Source: Cruorifilaria tuberocauda (taxonomy: Eukaryota; Nematoda; Chromadorea; Rhabditida; Onchocercidae). Taken from it: a DNA stretch of 64,000 nucleotides. Made by a program: the position numbers and the translations under genes. Location: assembly GCA_013365365.1 (NCBI GenBank), contig JABVXU010000224.1, forward strand, positions 1 to 64,000, read 5' to 3'. Each line of letters opens with the position of its first letter. Position 1 is the stretch's first letter. Below the pieces are notes generated by a model. That model had not been told where the DNA came from and made no database searches. It was given only the letters and a program-made list of their open reading frames with translations. Shown one piece after another: positions 1-12,452 of this stretch.

Positions 1-3000
1 ATAATAATAATAATAATTAGTATATAAGGATAATAATAAATAATGATGATAGAATAATGTAAAATTGGAAAGTTGAAAATTTTCAAGGGAAGAAAAAATT
101 GTTAGTAAAACTTGTAATGAATTTTTATTCATGTGCTGTTGAAAAGTTCCATTTAGAGTAATGGAATCCAAACAAATCAAGACAATACATTCAATTCTTT
201 CTAATTTTAAACTGAATCCAAATCGGTATTCATCATCCATATTGATAATTTTCTCGCAAATTTGCGAAGAGAAATGAATGTGCAGTAAAGTAATCAATGC
301 TTCCTAATAAAATGAAATTAGATTTTGAAGACTAAAAACGAATTACTTCTAATAAGAAATCATAGAATAAGACTTCACAGTCAAGCAACAGCGTCCCAAT
401 TAAAGCACCTTATCTAATATTGATTTATGAGTTTTATCAAATCCTTTTAGTAGTTATGATGGTTTACTTTCATCATAACTTAGCCGAACAGCAAGAAAAA
501 CAAAAAAGATTGACTGGAAGGCTAACATATAAGATGAAAATTAACTTGCTATATTTCACAAGAATAATTAGGAAGTAAACTAACGAAATTAAACGATCAC
601 AATCATCGAGACATTTCGTCATCACTTCCTTGCCGTTATTGTTATACTGCAGAGGTCTCATATCTTAATCTTCCTTCTTATAGGGGCTATAAATAGGATG
701 AGTCAAAGAAGGATCCCTCAAAATTACCTACCAGAGTAATCATGATCATTATCATTATCTTCATCATAAAGGCTGTGATAATGGTTCCCGGTTCCCTTAG
801 CACTCCTTTCTCCACTCTCCTCCACCAGCCACGTCAGCACAACCAATGCACAATGAAAAGCCATAAGAAGGGCTGCTCTCTATTCCAGTAACTCTCAGTC
901 AGTCCCTTTTATGTTGAAATCGTCAGCGAGCATTGAAACACCTTTCCAGCCCCTCTCATCCACCGTCACCGTCATCTTCACCGTTACCGCCAGCCTCACT
1001 GCTTCGCCATGTCAGCGCTACCAAGATATCTGAGAGGAGGTGTTGCTCAGACAGTCCATTCCACCGGAATCCCTTCCAGCTTAGTCTCTTTGGTCATTCT
1101 TCTTCCATTTCATGATCCATTCTGATCCCATCCCATCCCAGTCATTCAGTCTGTCATCGATCACTTCCCCCTCCAAATATATTATATATCGTCCTACTAT
1201 ATATCGTCCAACAAATGATATTCGAAAACTTTATAGAAATATTTAATTAATACTTCAGCAAAGTGCAATTAATTATAGTCACGGCAAATGAAGAGATATT
1301 TGTTATTACAATGTCAAGTTCAACAGGAAACTGTTGTTTTCCTGGTTAGCTTCAATGATTTCAAGAATTCCTTCTATTAGTGCTACGATAACATTCATTT
1401 TATCAGCACTCTTTGGTAAGACGAAATATAAAAAACTGAAAATTTTTATTTGTTAGACAGCTTCAAATTCCCGATATCTTCTTTTTCCCAGAAACAAAAA
1501 CTTTCCTATGCTTTATGAGCGTAGGAAGAGAAAGGAAGAAATGATTTACAGATGTGTATGATTTGAGTTGAAATCGCTGTATAGCTTAGTACCTACTCAT
1601 TTCATTGTTCGAAATATAAAATTTCCGCCTTTTTCTACTTTAACTTTTCTCCTTTAACTAAAAAATCTTTAACTTATTGCTACAATAAGTGAAATGAAAC
1701 ATTTATAAAGTGAACCTTTAAGCAAACGCTTTTATCTTCAATTGCTCAATTTGTGCTTTCAGTTTAATTCAGGAAACTCTGAATGCGGGAGGGTCAGATA
1801 GGAATTTGATTACTCTTTCTTTTCCATACTTCCATTTCTATGCTTTACAGAAATTATTAATTTGGGTATTTGAAAATATTAGAGGTGGAAACCTTCCGGC
1901 AATTCTGCAATACAAACATGGGATGTAGTCAAGACACGGGAAAAGTGAAATTATATTTTACCCCACTGATTTTCATGGTATCATAACTATAAAACTGAAA
2001 GGATATTTCTGCATCGGAAAGTACTTCGCAATGTCAACTTAACATTTATAACATAATTGCTGGCGACCAAGTTGTTTATTTTTCTATTTATAATTTTAAA
2101 ACAGAATTGCTGGACGAGGATATGAGTGGGTGCAGGATATACTAGAAGTGAATAAAGACGAACCGGAAATAGTCCCCGCTCTGTTCTTCTTCGATGGTCA
2201 TTTTGTGCAACTGATTGGAATTGTCAGTCGTCTTCAGTCCCGCCGACTGCTTAGAATCAATATTCCCAACTTCATCCTCCTCCCTCATTTTCTTTTGATA
2301 CTATTCCTGAAAAATGCTAATTTAGCGATCAATTTTCGATTACCGAAAGATACTACTTCCGACTCCGGTAAATCCGGTAAATAAACATCCTTCTATAAGC
2401 ATCTTTCGATTGAATTACAATATATTATTATTGTTTTCCAAACTATTTCTATTTAGGAAATACCTTTCCACACAATAATCAGTTTGTTATTTTTAACACG
2501 ATCTGGTAGTAATTTTCCGATCGAACTATTAAACAGTAATACATTCGATCTTATCTCAAGGATAAATAGCTAGAAAATAGGAATGGAAATTAGAATGAGT
2601 GACGTAACGCTTTGTATTTTTATTTTCCAATAGAATATACTGAAGAAGACAAATACAACTAGTTCAGTTATTAAAAAAAGGATTTCGAACAGCACCACCA
2701 GAAAATTCGTGCAGTTGATGAACAGTGCTATGATTGTTATTGCTTCCACACGTAAAGTTAGCCTCAAATATGAATTGATAGTTTCTCTTCCTTTCCATAC
2801 ACAAAAAAAGGTAATGGAAAAAAGGACAAAAAAATTTTTGCTTTCTCCGCTAAACAAATGTTACTAAACAGAAAGAGAAAGGGAACTAATGAAGACAGAC
2901 AGATCCACGAATTTGAAGAGTTTCACTGTCTCAACTTGGAACTATGGAATTCGTCATTCTCCAAACTACACAATTCAATTTTCGATCTAATTTTTTATTG

Positions 3001-3715
3001 AAACAAAAAGCACATAAAATACATGAAGAAAGGAAGGGAAAAAGAGAGAGAAGAGAACAGGTGCTTCAGACATCAATCGATATATGACTGAGCATTATGT
3101 GCACTTTCTTTCGTTAGCGTATATCCCCGCCGTGCTTTCCGTCCACGTGCAGTGACGCACACGCAATTCTTCAACGCGTTCGAGAGGTCATCCTCCTGTC
3201 CCATTGTTGTATGTCTGTTGTATTATCAATCCTATCACATCACTTTTCCCTTCCCCAAACAGTACTCACTAACACCTCCCAAAACATTCATATCGTCAAC
3301 AAGTAGAAAATTTTGAAAATGGAGAATATTGGGAATCCATCAACGTTACAGTCATTATATCTCCGCGCATAAAATCGATATTGATCGTCTTATCTTGCAG
3401 ATGGGAATGAGGAAAGATATGAGTGAATAACAATCAACCAATCAATGATCACATTGTAGTAAGTGGAAGAGAGAAGGAAATGTTTGAATGTGGCGGGGGA
3501 AATATGTCGTTTAAAGTACAGCAATTCAGTGTCAAAGTATCCAAGGAATATGCTAATGATGCGATCCTATTCCTTCATCCTTCTCCTTAGAATAAAACTT
3601 TAAAATTTAGTTATAAGAAGTGGAAGCAGTTGTCGCACTGCTGCAAAGCATTGACGAAAACGAGTGATGCAATCGCTCATGTCAATAAGCAAAGCGCTCT
3701 TACACTTCTGATATA

Positions 3716-3802
3716 CGTGTGTGTACGTTTCGCTTTTGTTTCTCTGTTTCTGTGTGTGTGTATGTTATGTGTGTGCTTACTTGTGTAAGTATGTATGTAT
3801 GC
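3716..3802. repeat. TG-rich microsatellite
   Basis: An interrupted TG/TATG simple repeat is seen directly: a (TG)5 core at 3751-3760, followed by TGTGTG and ATGTATGTATG segments. It lies about 500 bases downstream of a GC-richer patch, as do similar TG/CA repeats at 41.85 kb and 55.44 kb. Confidence 0.8.
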
Positions 3803-6800
3803 ATCTGAAGGAATGCTCGTTGTTCGTTTCTTTCACCACAAATCAAATAAAGTTGATGGGAAATTTGCGACGTCAAAAAACGACTTTTAAAAAAATAAAA
3901 TCATTGAGATTAAGCTATGAAGTTAAAATAACTTTTTTTTGAGACAAATTTAAACAATAAATTTGAAAATTTTAACCACGGATAATTTTACCTGTCTGAG
4001 GAGGAAGTGAGAAAACCACCTAATTACATTCGCTTTCACTGATTAATTCATCTTGAATTCCTACCAAGTCATCTAATCTTTCCATCGAAAAAGGATTAGA
4101 GACACTAACTGATCAAAATTTATCCTAAATTTCCATATAGATAGAAGTACCACTATCTTCTCAAAGTAGGGATTGATGCTACAGCATTTTCTTATTCGAC
4201 AAAGGAAAATGAAATCCGTTATTTCTATACCAGAATTTTCTTCTAGCCTATTTACTATGACGAAATTTTTCTTTAATCTGCTTTGTGAGAAACAAAATTT
4301 TGTAAAGCTTGATAAAAAAATGTAATAAAGGTACTGAGACTAAAATGGAAAAAAAATCTTTGATAACTAAAATGATTGTGATATTTTAAGGGAAGATATG
4401 ATTTACTATTTATCAATCACTTCAAAATTCATTTTTTTGACTAAATACGGACTAACAGACATACACAAATTCTTACGTCGCATTAAAAAAGTAATAAATG
4501 AGAAAACGATCTAAAATTTTGTTGAATTTCAGTGAAAAATGAAAAGAGTGTTTGGAAAAGGAGTAATCACAAGCAGCAAGAAATAACACCAGAAATTAGA
4601 AATCACAAGTCTCAAATCCTCCAGTAAACTTTCCAGCACTATTTCATATTCTTTATTTGACAGAATTCTGTCAAGTTGCGAAAATCAAAAATTCTGCCCA
4701 TTTTGAAAATTCAAAAATTTTTCGTTATTCATGTATGAGCAGGAAAATATGTTAAAATGAAATGGAAGAAGACTAGCGGTATAAAAAATCACCATGAGTA
4801 TTGAAGCTTATTGCTGTTATTGAGTGTGAGTCGGATCCAAACTATAGGATCAAAATAAATCAATGAAGCTTGATTAATGCACAGATGATAACTGCTCTGC
4901 TGGTAATTCAAAAACTTTATGACAAGCAATTCGCTTATCCGATGTTTATTTCTTTTTTTCTCTAACAATTTCGGCTCACTTTTCCTTCAATATTAAAATT
5001 TAAAACCATTTTATTTTATTACATTAAAGTATTCTAACAATGGACAAAACTTTTGTACTTGAGCAGTTTGTAACAACCGGTAAATTGATCGGTTTCCGAA
5101 ACATGATACAGCCTCTTTCTCTCTCCCTCTCTCTCAGAAAGTTATATTGCCAAAGGTGCCATAATTTTCAGGTATATTTTGGGTGAATATTGGAATATAT
5201 TGTTTGGAGTATCACAAATAACGAAAAAATATCTTAAAATTAAAATACTTTTTTGAGAACATACAAATTATAAACCTTTAATTTACCATAGATTCAAGCC
5301 ATTAATTGGAGAATTTTCGTTAAAACTTGAAATAAAGAGTAGAAACTGAAATACTAAAGTATCCAAATTCTGCAGAGCACGAGAAAAATAGAACAGATCT
5401 CAGTAATTTATGTTAATTTAATTAAAGTGTATCATTTCATGTATGCTAATTTTAGAAGAACATTTATCACTATACCAAATCTGCACTGGTGAATGTTATT
5501 GATGAAAAATGCACAGGTAGCATTAACAACAGATTTAGAGTGACCAAGCCATCATATGCTACTATTATTCTGTTTAATGATGTAGTACTGTATAGTCATT
5601 TATTTTCTACAAGACCTTATGATGACAACCTGACAACCCAATCCTAGTTGGCAGATTATTTATCCATAAATCCGATATATATTAGATATATAGTGTAAAG
5701 AAAAAAAAATGGAAGCTAAGAACTAGCAAAAGAATTGGATAATTCATCGAGTCGAAGAGCATGCGTGGCCTGAACAACCATCTTCTCCAGGAGTTGCGTC
5801 ATTTTACCAAAAAGCTAACACAAAGAAGAAAAAGAAAAAACATCAGTTAAAATATATTGTTCAGTATTGGAGCAGTTTTGATTTAGCGAAATTCATTCTG
5901 AAAAAAAGAGAAACTGAATAACAATGGACAAAAAAACATACGTCAGACATTACGCTTCAGTTTGATGATTTCGATTCTGATCAAAGTTTTCATCGATCCT
6001 TAAAATTGTTTAATGCGTTCAAACAAAACTGAAATACCAAATTCGCATTGAATATATGAAATTGATGGAAAATAGATGTCAATTAACTGAAGGAATAAGT
6101 AGCGAACAAAAAAAGTAAATTTTCACTACTTCCTACCTGAAATGCTTCACTCGAATTTTATTCAGAAAGAGTAATCTCTTCACACGGAATAGTTCAAGCA
6201 CGCAAAAGTCTCAAGAATAAGAAAGAAATGCCTTCACATCATGTGTTAAAATTTCTGATTATAATTGATTCCTGCCCTCAAATGCTATTAAAGCAGCTTT
6301 TCAGGAAAAAAGGAAAACTTGTCAGTAAAACGCATGCAAAATATTGCTAATTGCTTTGAAGGAGAAAATTTGGTAACACTAGTAACTTGCTGAATTTCAC
6401 GAATTATTCATACAACACTGTTCGCCGTTATAATTTGAAGATCTTGTTAACTTTGCAAGAAAATTTACGCAATTTAATGTTTCTGATTGTTATCAACTTC
6501 GTGACAACAATGTGATCGAGAGTTAAAGAATATAAGTAAGGCAAGCAGTGATTGCTAGATCGAATAATTCCATTTACGGGAGGAAATTGGAAACTGTTCA
6601 CATCGTGTTGATAATTTGAAATTTGTACAGTTCGATGATATGATCTCTTAGTACCAGACTTTTTTAGCTTATGACTCACAGCATCAGAAGAACTATGTGA
6701 TGGAACGTTTTGTGTGATTTTAAGGCTAACAAAGATCATTTTTCTTTTTTTAAATGTCACATTTATTTATTATTTAAAAAAGGCAATCCTTTTCACATAA

Positions 6801-8669
6801 TAAGTAGAATAGATTCCTAATTCTCGGCAAGATAGGAGGCATGATTAAAGCTGAAAATATCCATCAAGTTCATTCAATCCTATCGATTATAACATACTAT
6901 CAAATTTTCCCACAACTACAACTTATTTATTCAATACATCAAACGATCAAACTTTCCATTATTGATTGGGATGATTTCTTGAATTTAAAAGAATAATATA
7001 TAGATTGATGGAAATTAGCTTGAAATAGGAAGGAAAGGCACGAAGGCGGGAGAGAGAGAGGAAGAGATGAAAAGAAGGAGTAAGTCATATTCATTGATGC
7101 CTTCAACTTCCGTTGGACATTCGATAGGCATTCCTTTTAAAGACGCAAATATCGGCGACGTCGCACGATCAATAATGAAGAGAATGTGGAAAGGAATGTA
7201 CTGAATGCGATGATAAGGACGATGATTGCATGGTTTTAAACGGGCTTTCCGGCAATTAAGCTGGGCATTGGTGATAGGGAGGCTAATATCTCGGTGTGTC
7301 CCATCACTAATTACTAGATTTCTTTCCATCTAAAAGTATCGCTTGAAACTAAACGATTTCATAACTATTCTTTTCTTTATTTGTTGCAGTTTTCAAACAA
7401 ATTCACTTTATCTCTTAGCGGCCAGAAGGCCGTTCGACAAAGCAGACACGATTCGTCGAAACTCGATTTTCAGCTGGAAATAATTTGTTTACAGGAAAGA
7501 ATTAATAAAATGCTTCTTAGCGATATTTGGTGTATTTAATAGATGCGTCTGATTCATTCATGGGTGAGTTGAGAGATTTTTTAGGGATTCTAAGGATTTC
7601 TAAGGAAACTAGTTTTTTTTCTTTTAATATTATATCTGCAGCTTTTGTTAAGCTTATTGAATATAATAAGTTTAACTTGTGAAAAGTTGATGAAATATTG
7701 ACTGAAATAATTTTTTTATGGTGAAATGAGTGATGCCGATTGATTGCTATTCACGCTGTGATGGACAGGAGGGGCGTTCATGTCGTTCAATATGACATTA
7801 TTTTCAAGATCACAGTCGGATCAACACTACTCATTCACGTGGTTCCTTTTCAGGGGTAAAACAAAAGGAAAAACAATTCGGTTTCAGGATGAAATTGAAC
7901 TCCAGGAAATTGAAAGTAATTCATTGTTTAAAAAACAAATCCAGTGAATGTGCGAAATTTGGTTTGATAAAATTGGTCAAGCACTTTTCATCTGACAGAT
8001 CTTCAAAAATCGAAATAAAGTTAAGCTTGATTCAGTAAAACCTATTCATAAGCGTCTAACTTCCGCCATTTGTTTTTCTTCATCATGTAATCAGTGAAGT
8101 TCTTTATCATTTAGACGAAGTAGTATTATCAGGTTTTGTCAAATTAATTGATGCATTTCAATTAATTAATAAGAATTGCCATTTGCTTTAGTAGTAGCAA
8201 AATTGATAAAGAAATGTTCAATATCAGTTAAAATTTTTGCATTTTTAATTAGCACTTATTACAACAATGAATTCACGCTTATCTACGCTCTCATCAAAAG
8301 TGTTCAGCGGAATTTCTGCTGTTGCATCTCAGTTTACTGATTGGATAACTGATATGAATTAGCGATTACATCATGAAACGCTCGATGATATTTCTGTTCA
8401 CATTCCACATGACATTTCAGAAGTATTTCCTTTCATTTAACAAGAAATGATTTAAAACATACATTTTATCGAAAATGACGAAAGGTTTTTTCTGTGTTCA
8501 AAATATTTAAATATTTTTGCATGACAATTATTATTGTGATTACTATTGTGAAATGTTACTATTGCGAAAATCTTGTGAGAGCTGATTCTTTCTTAATCGA
8601 ACAGTTAATATTTATCACTAAAAGTTTGATGATACTGATATACAACAGTTCATAGCTTAATAGACGAAT

Positions 8670-8728
8670 TTCTAAATGAAGTCCTACTAACTTAATTCTA
8701 AATGAAGTACTAATAAGACTTCATTTAG
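8670..8728. repeat. Small direct plus inverted repeat cluster
   Basis: A 21-base unit at 8670-8690 recurs at 8696-8716 with two mismatches. Its core CTAAATGAAGT is then present in inverted form (ACTTCATTTAG) at 8718-8728, so the second copy can form an 11-bp stem with a 9-base loop. No gene is nearby. It may be a degenerate fold-back element. Confidence 0.7.
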
Positions 8729-10338
8729 GCGAAAGGTGATTTTCGCTGGTTTGGTGAGATTTGCCAATGAGACTGAGTGTCTTACGAACACCACATATAT
8801 TCCATATTCAACATTATATGAGCAAATATTCAGGCTCAATATCATGTAGATGAGAAAGTTAATGGAAATCATGAGTAAACAAGGATCATGCAGAGATAGA
8901 TGGGATAATTTAGCGGTAAGTCATGGAAGCGTACAGTAGACAATCAATCCGATAATTAGCATTATCGTCTAGTGAAAAGATACAGCTGAGGGAAAATTGC
9001 ATTGATTTGATTTATTGAATTTTATCAGTCATAAAGGATTTTATATAGGAAGAAACGAATAGCATTGATAAGATAAATTTTTGCAAACAATAACTATTAA
9101 CACTAATCTTGCAGCTGGAAACAAAAAATTCGCACGACAAAGAAATTAATTTTTATGGAAAGCGTAAAGAACAGTTTGTTACAGGTGTTATTATACGACA
9201 TCTCAAAATTTCTTTAGAATTCGTTTTGTGCAATGAAACGAGTAGTAATAACTAATTGATAGCAAAAATAAGCCAAGGGTTGAGATTGCGAAGGAATTCG
9301 TGTTCCTTGTCATCTCATCTTTCTGAGATCCTTAAGTTGTACAACAACTTGAGCAGTTACATTTAACATGCTTAATTTTTCGCCTTTTACTTTTTGCTTA
9401 TCATCCGGTGAATAAGAATAAATTGAAGAGAGGCAATTTCTTCAAATTTTCACAAATGCTTTTCAGCTTGTTTTAGTTAAATTTCTTCACTTTCTTGCAA
9501 ATTTCTACCTTCTACACATTATCATTGAAATAGACTGCCTAATTTTCTCTATTTTTTCATCTACTTTCAAGGTTTTTTAAACTAAAAAATGATCTACTGA
9601 AATTTGAAAAGACACAAAAAGTGGTTTTCTTATTTATTGAATTTTAACTAATCGTTTTTATCACCATATACGAAAGTTGCATACTTTAAAAATCATTGAA
9701 TCAACAATAACTGTCACCACTGTCATACTAGATAATAACTATTAGTATTAAAGTAGGAATTTTTTTACAATATCTTATTACTTTCAAACTGAAGTAAATT
9801 TTGTTAAGATAATGTAGTTTTTTCTAAAAAAGTAATTTACAACTTTTTGATGAAATTAAATCTTAAAATGCCAACTTAAATGTTTATAGAAATTTGTTTA
9901 TTAAAGAGTCTGCTAATAATTTTTGCTTTCAAAAAGAAAATTGGAACTTAATTTCATAAGTCACTCTCACAACCTTTAACTCATCTACGACCTTTTTAAA
10001 GTTAAGAGTTACTTTAGTTTGATATTGCTTGCCTTGAGAAAAGCATGTATAAAATTAATAATAATGATACGGAAAGAAATTTGTAAGTTTGTGCGTAAAA
10101 ATGTATGAACGTTTACATGCATATTTTGATATTTTATATTGCAAATACAGTTATAAACCTATAAAAATGAAAGTAAGTGAAAGGTAAAAATGAAATGAAT
10201 TTCTGAACTGAAGAATGAATCATTTCGAGATTTTGTGAAGATTTGTTCAAAATAAAATTTGAACGAAATGATTTAAATATTAATTTCAAAACGTTTATTA
10301 CACTCGAAAATATGAAGGAAGCTAACTCATGAAAATTG

Positions 10339-10360
10339 TAAATTATCAATTGATAATTTA
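10339..10360. repeat. 22-bp perfect palindrome
   Basis: A perfect self-complementary AT-rich sequence of 22 bases is centred between 10349 and 10350 (core ATTATCAATTGATAAT). It lies downstream of the 3' end of the minus-strand membrane protein gene. In DNA this AT-rich it may be chance. A palindromic protein-binding site is possible but unproven. Confidence 0.5.
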
Positions 10361-10848
10361 TCTCATGTGTATATTTCTTCCAATCTATCTCAATTCAAAG
10401 TCAGCTTTGCTTCCCACAGAATTATTATTTCAAAAAACTGCGGAATTAATTAGGTAACTTTATGATCACAAATTCATCATCTTTACACTGGTATCATTTA
10501 TCAAATCGCTTTGAAATCGTCGATGAGCACAGGCATTAAAATCTTGAGTTGATTAGTGAGGCGCTACTCGATGTTCTAGGTTGTGGAAAGGACTTCCCCA
10601 TGTCCTTTGAAATTTGCGTAAATTAATTACTTTGAACGGAGGGCAGGCGATACTCATAGGAGGTGCGTGATGGGAAGAGGTTGTTCCCGTCCGCTTCTGT
10701 GGATGCTTCTTTCTCATAACAGCTTGTCCTGCCTTCGCTAGTAGCTGGTAGTAACGCTTTCTTACTGCGGTCCACTGCGTATACGTCATTACACTTACCA
10801 CTTGATTCCTGGCACTTATTTGTTGTACATGAGCGATAATTATGATTA

Positions 10849-12452
10849 TCAGTTCTTTGTTCCACACAAATTTCCGGACGTAGCAGTAGTAGCTTCTTCG
10901 CTACACGTTTCTGTCAGGGCTTGCACGAAGTGATATGTTCCGTTTGCCACAGACTTCTGTAGTTGAATGTGCTGTACAGAAGTACCATCTGTAGTGCTGA
11001 CGGATTTGAGAGATGGTTCACGTGAACATTGATTCATCACTAACGAGTTACGTAACTTTCTTGCTGTATTCCACATCGTTTCTACATGCCAATACCAATG
11101 CCAATAGATATATAGCTGAAGAGATAAACACATGAACGAACAATAAAATCATCAATCCTTTCCATGCAAAAAAAGCATTTTCTTACATATAATAATATCG
11201 TTTTAAAGAGAAAAAGTTATTCAAAAAACTTATTGAACTTTGACATTTGCCAATATATTTGTTCCAATTTTCCTTTTCAATAGTAGTGAATTACTATTCT
11301 AATTGTTTCTTTTCTCCATTTTTCAGATTTGATAATTTCAAATAGTGCGAAAAGACTTGACATAATGAGAAATGATACCAGGAAAAAGTTCAAGGATGCT
11401 CCAGCAGCATAAACTGATATTGCAAAAAGTGAAGCGCTGTTCCGATCACCGGTAAATGTCGGTAGTATTTTTGGTAGAGCAGCTAAACTTAAGATCAGTA
11501 GACCGATGCCATAGGCGCTTTGCTAAAAAGTTATACGGATTTTTATGCAGGAAATTTACGAAAGTTTTCAACTACAACAATAACCGAAGAAAAAATTAGA
11601 AACTTTAGTATTCGAAGAGAATTTATTCGAAATGTAAGATTTCAGTGTCATCGATTTTTTATCTTTTTTCTGACAGGATTATTTTCATTGTTTTCACTCA
11701 GCGGGAAATAATGTTTTGAACTTAATCAGTAATAAGCATTCCAATTGAAAATGCGTGTAATTAAAGGATTCAACAAAATAATTGAAAGTCTGTGAAACAA
11801 ATTGAAGCCAGAAGTTAAGCATACAATGATTCGTATATACAGTCTAGAACGCAGACCATTTGTTTGCAAATGATCTGACATAATATCTTCTTCGACATGA
11901 TGGAATGATATTACCTGGATAAGGAGTGGCCATAACGAATATGGCCTTGGTCTCGACACAAACGCAATTGGCAAGCAAATGACGAAAGCAAGAATGTGAC
12001 ATATGCACCACATACACCGTCCATATCCGCCGTCTAGGTGTTGTGCCACGCAGCTATCAATGCCCCACAATGAATGAAATAAGCCGATATCGAAAATGAT
12101 GATATCTACACCGACGAGCAAAACCGGTTCCGTCCCGTTTATGAAATCGCAAAAAAGTATCTGGAAGTGATTTCATTGTTAGAAAGTCAGTTATTTACTT
12201 TCACTTCATATTATTTCATTCTATTTTACAAACCAATTTTCCGTGTTTCCTCTTAGTTCGAAGTATTTCTAATTAAATTTGAATATTTCTCATGAATACC
12301 TTATTGTAACGAAAAAGTGAGAAGAAATGTTGTGCCATAGCCCAAATGCAAACAGAAAGTTGCAGTAAACCAAGACAAAGTGAAATTTGTGAGTTGAGAT
12401 AGCGCTGTCCCAAAATCTTCGTACTTTCATCGCGGATAACCAGTAACTTCAT
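10849..12452 (-). CDS. Multi-pass membrane protein, unknown function
   Basis: I do not recognise the family. Four exons on the minus strand fit in phase: 12452-12300, 12160-11915, 11522-11295 and 11115-10849. All have GT..AG junctions and together they encode 297 residues. The start ATG at 12452 follows an in-frame TAG. The protein has about five hydrophobic segments (near residues 19-42, 63-84, 101-119, 127-150 and 164-196). A Trp/Tyr-rich turn (residues 210-216, YIYWHWY) follows, then a Ser/Thr-rich hydrophilic tail of about 75 residues. A Cys-rich patch (GRCMWCICH) sits at the third segment. This resembles the nematode-restricted small multi-pass proteins, but no motif gives a function. 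The C-terminus is uncertain: another open frame overlaps the stop and runs to 10623, so a short final intron could give a different tail. Confidence 0.6.

Larger units (their letters stand above)
1..10848. other. Long AT-rich tract, no recognised gene
   Basis: I recognise no conserved exon in this stretch on either strand. It opens with a short ATA microsatellite (1-17). It contains GC-richer patches at about 780-1150 and 3110-3200 (the second with a CACGTG E-box), a TG-rich repeat near 3716-3802 and a pyrimidine run near 5112-5136. Isolated open frames occur, for example 2130-2384 plus and 7015-7329 minus. They have neither recognisable family similarity nor partner exons with matching phase, so I do not call them genes. 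The tract could be intergenic or the giant intron of a gene outside the window. Confidence 0.5.
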
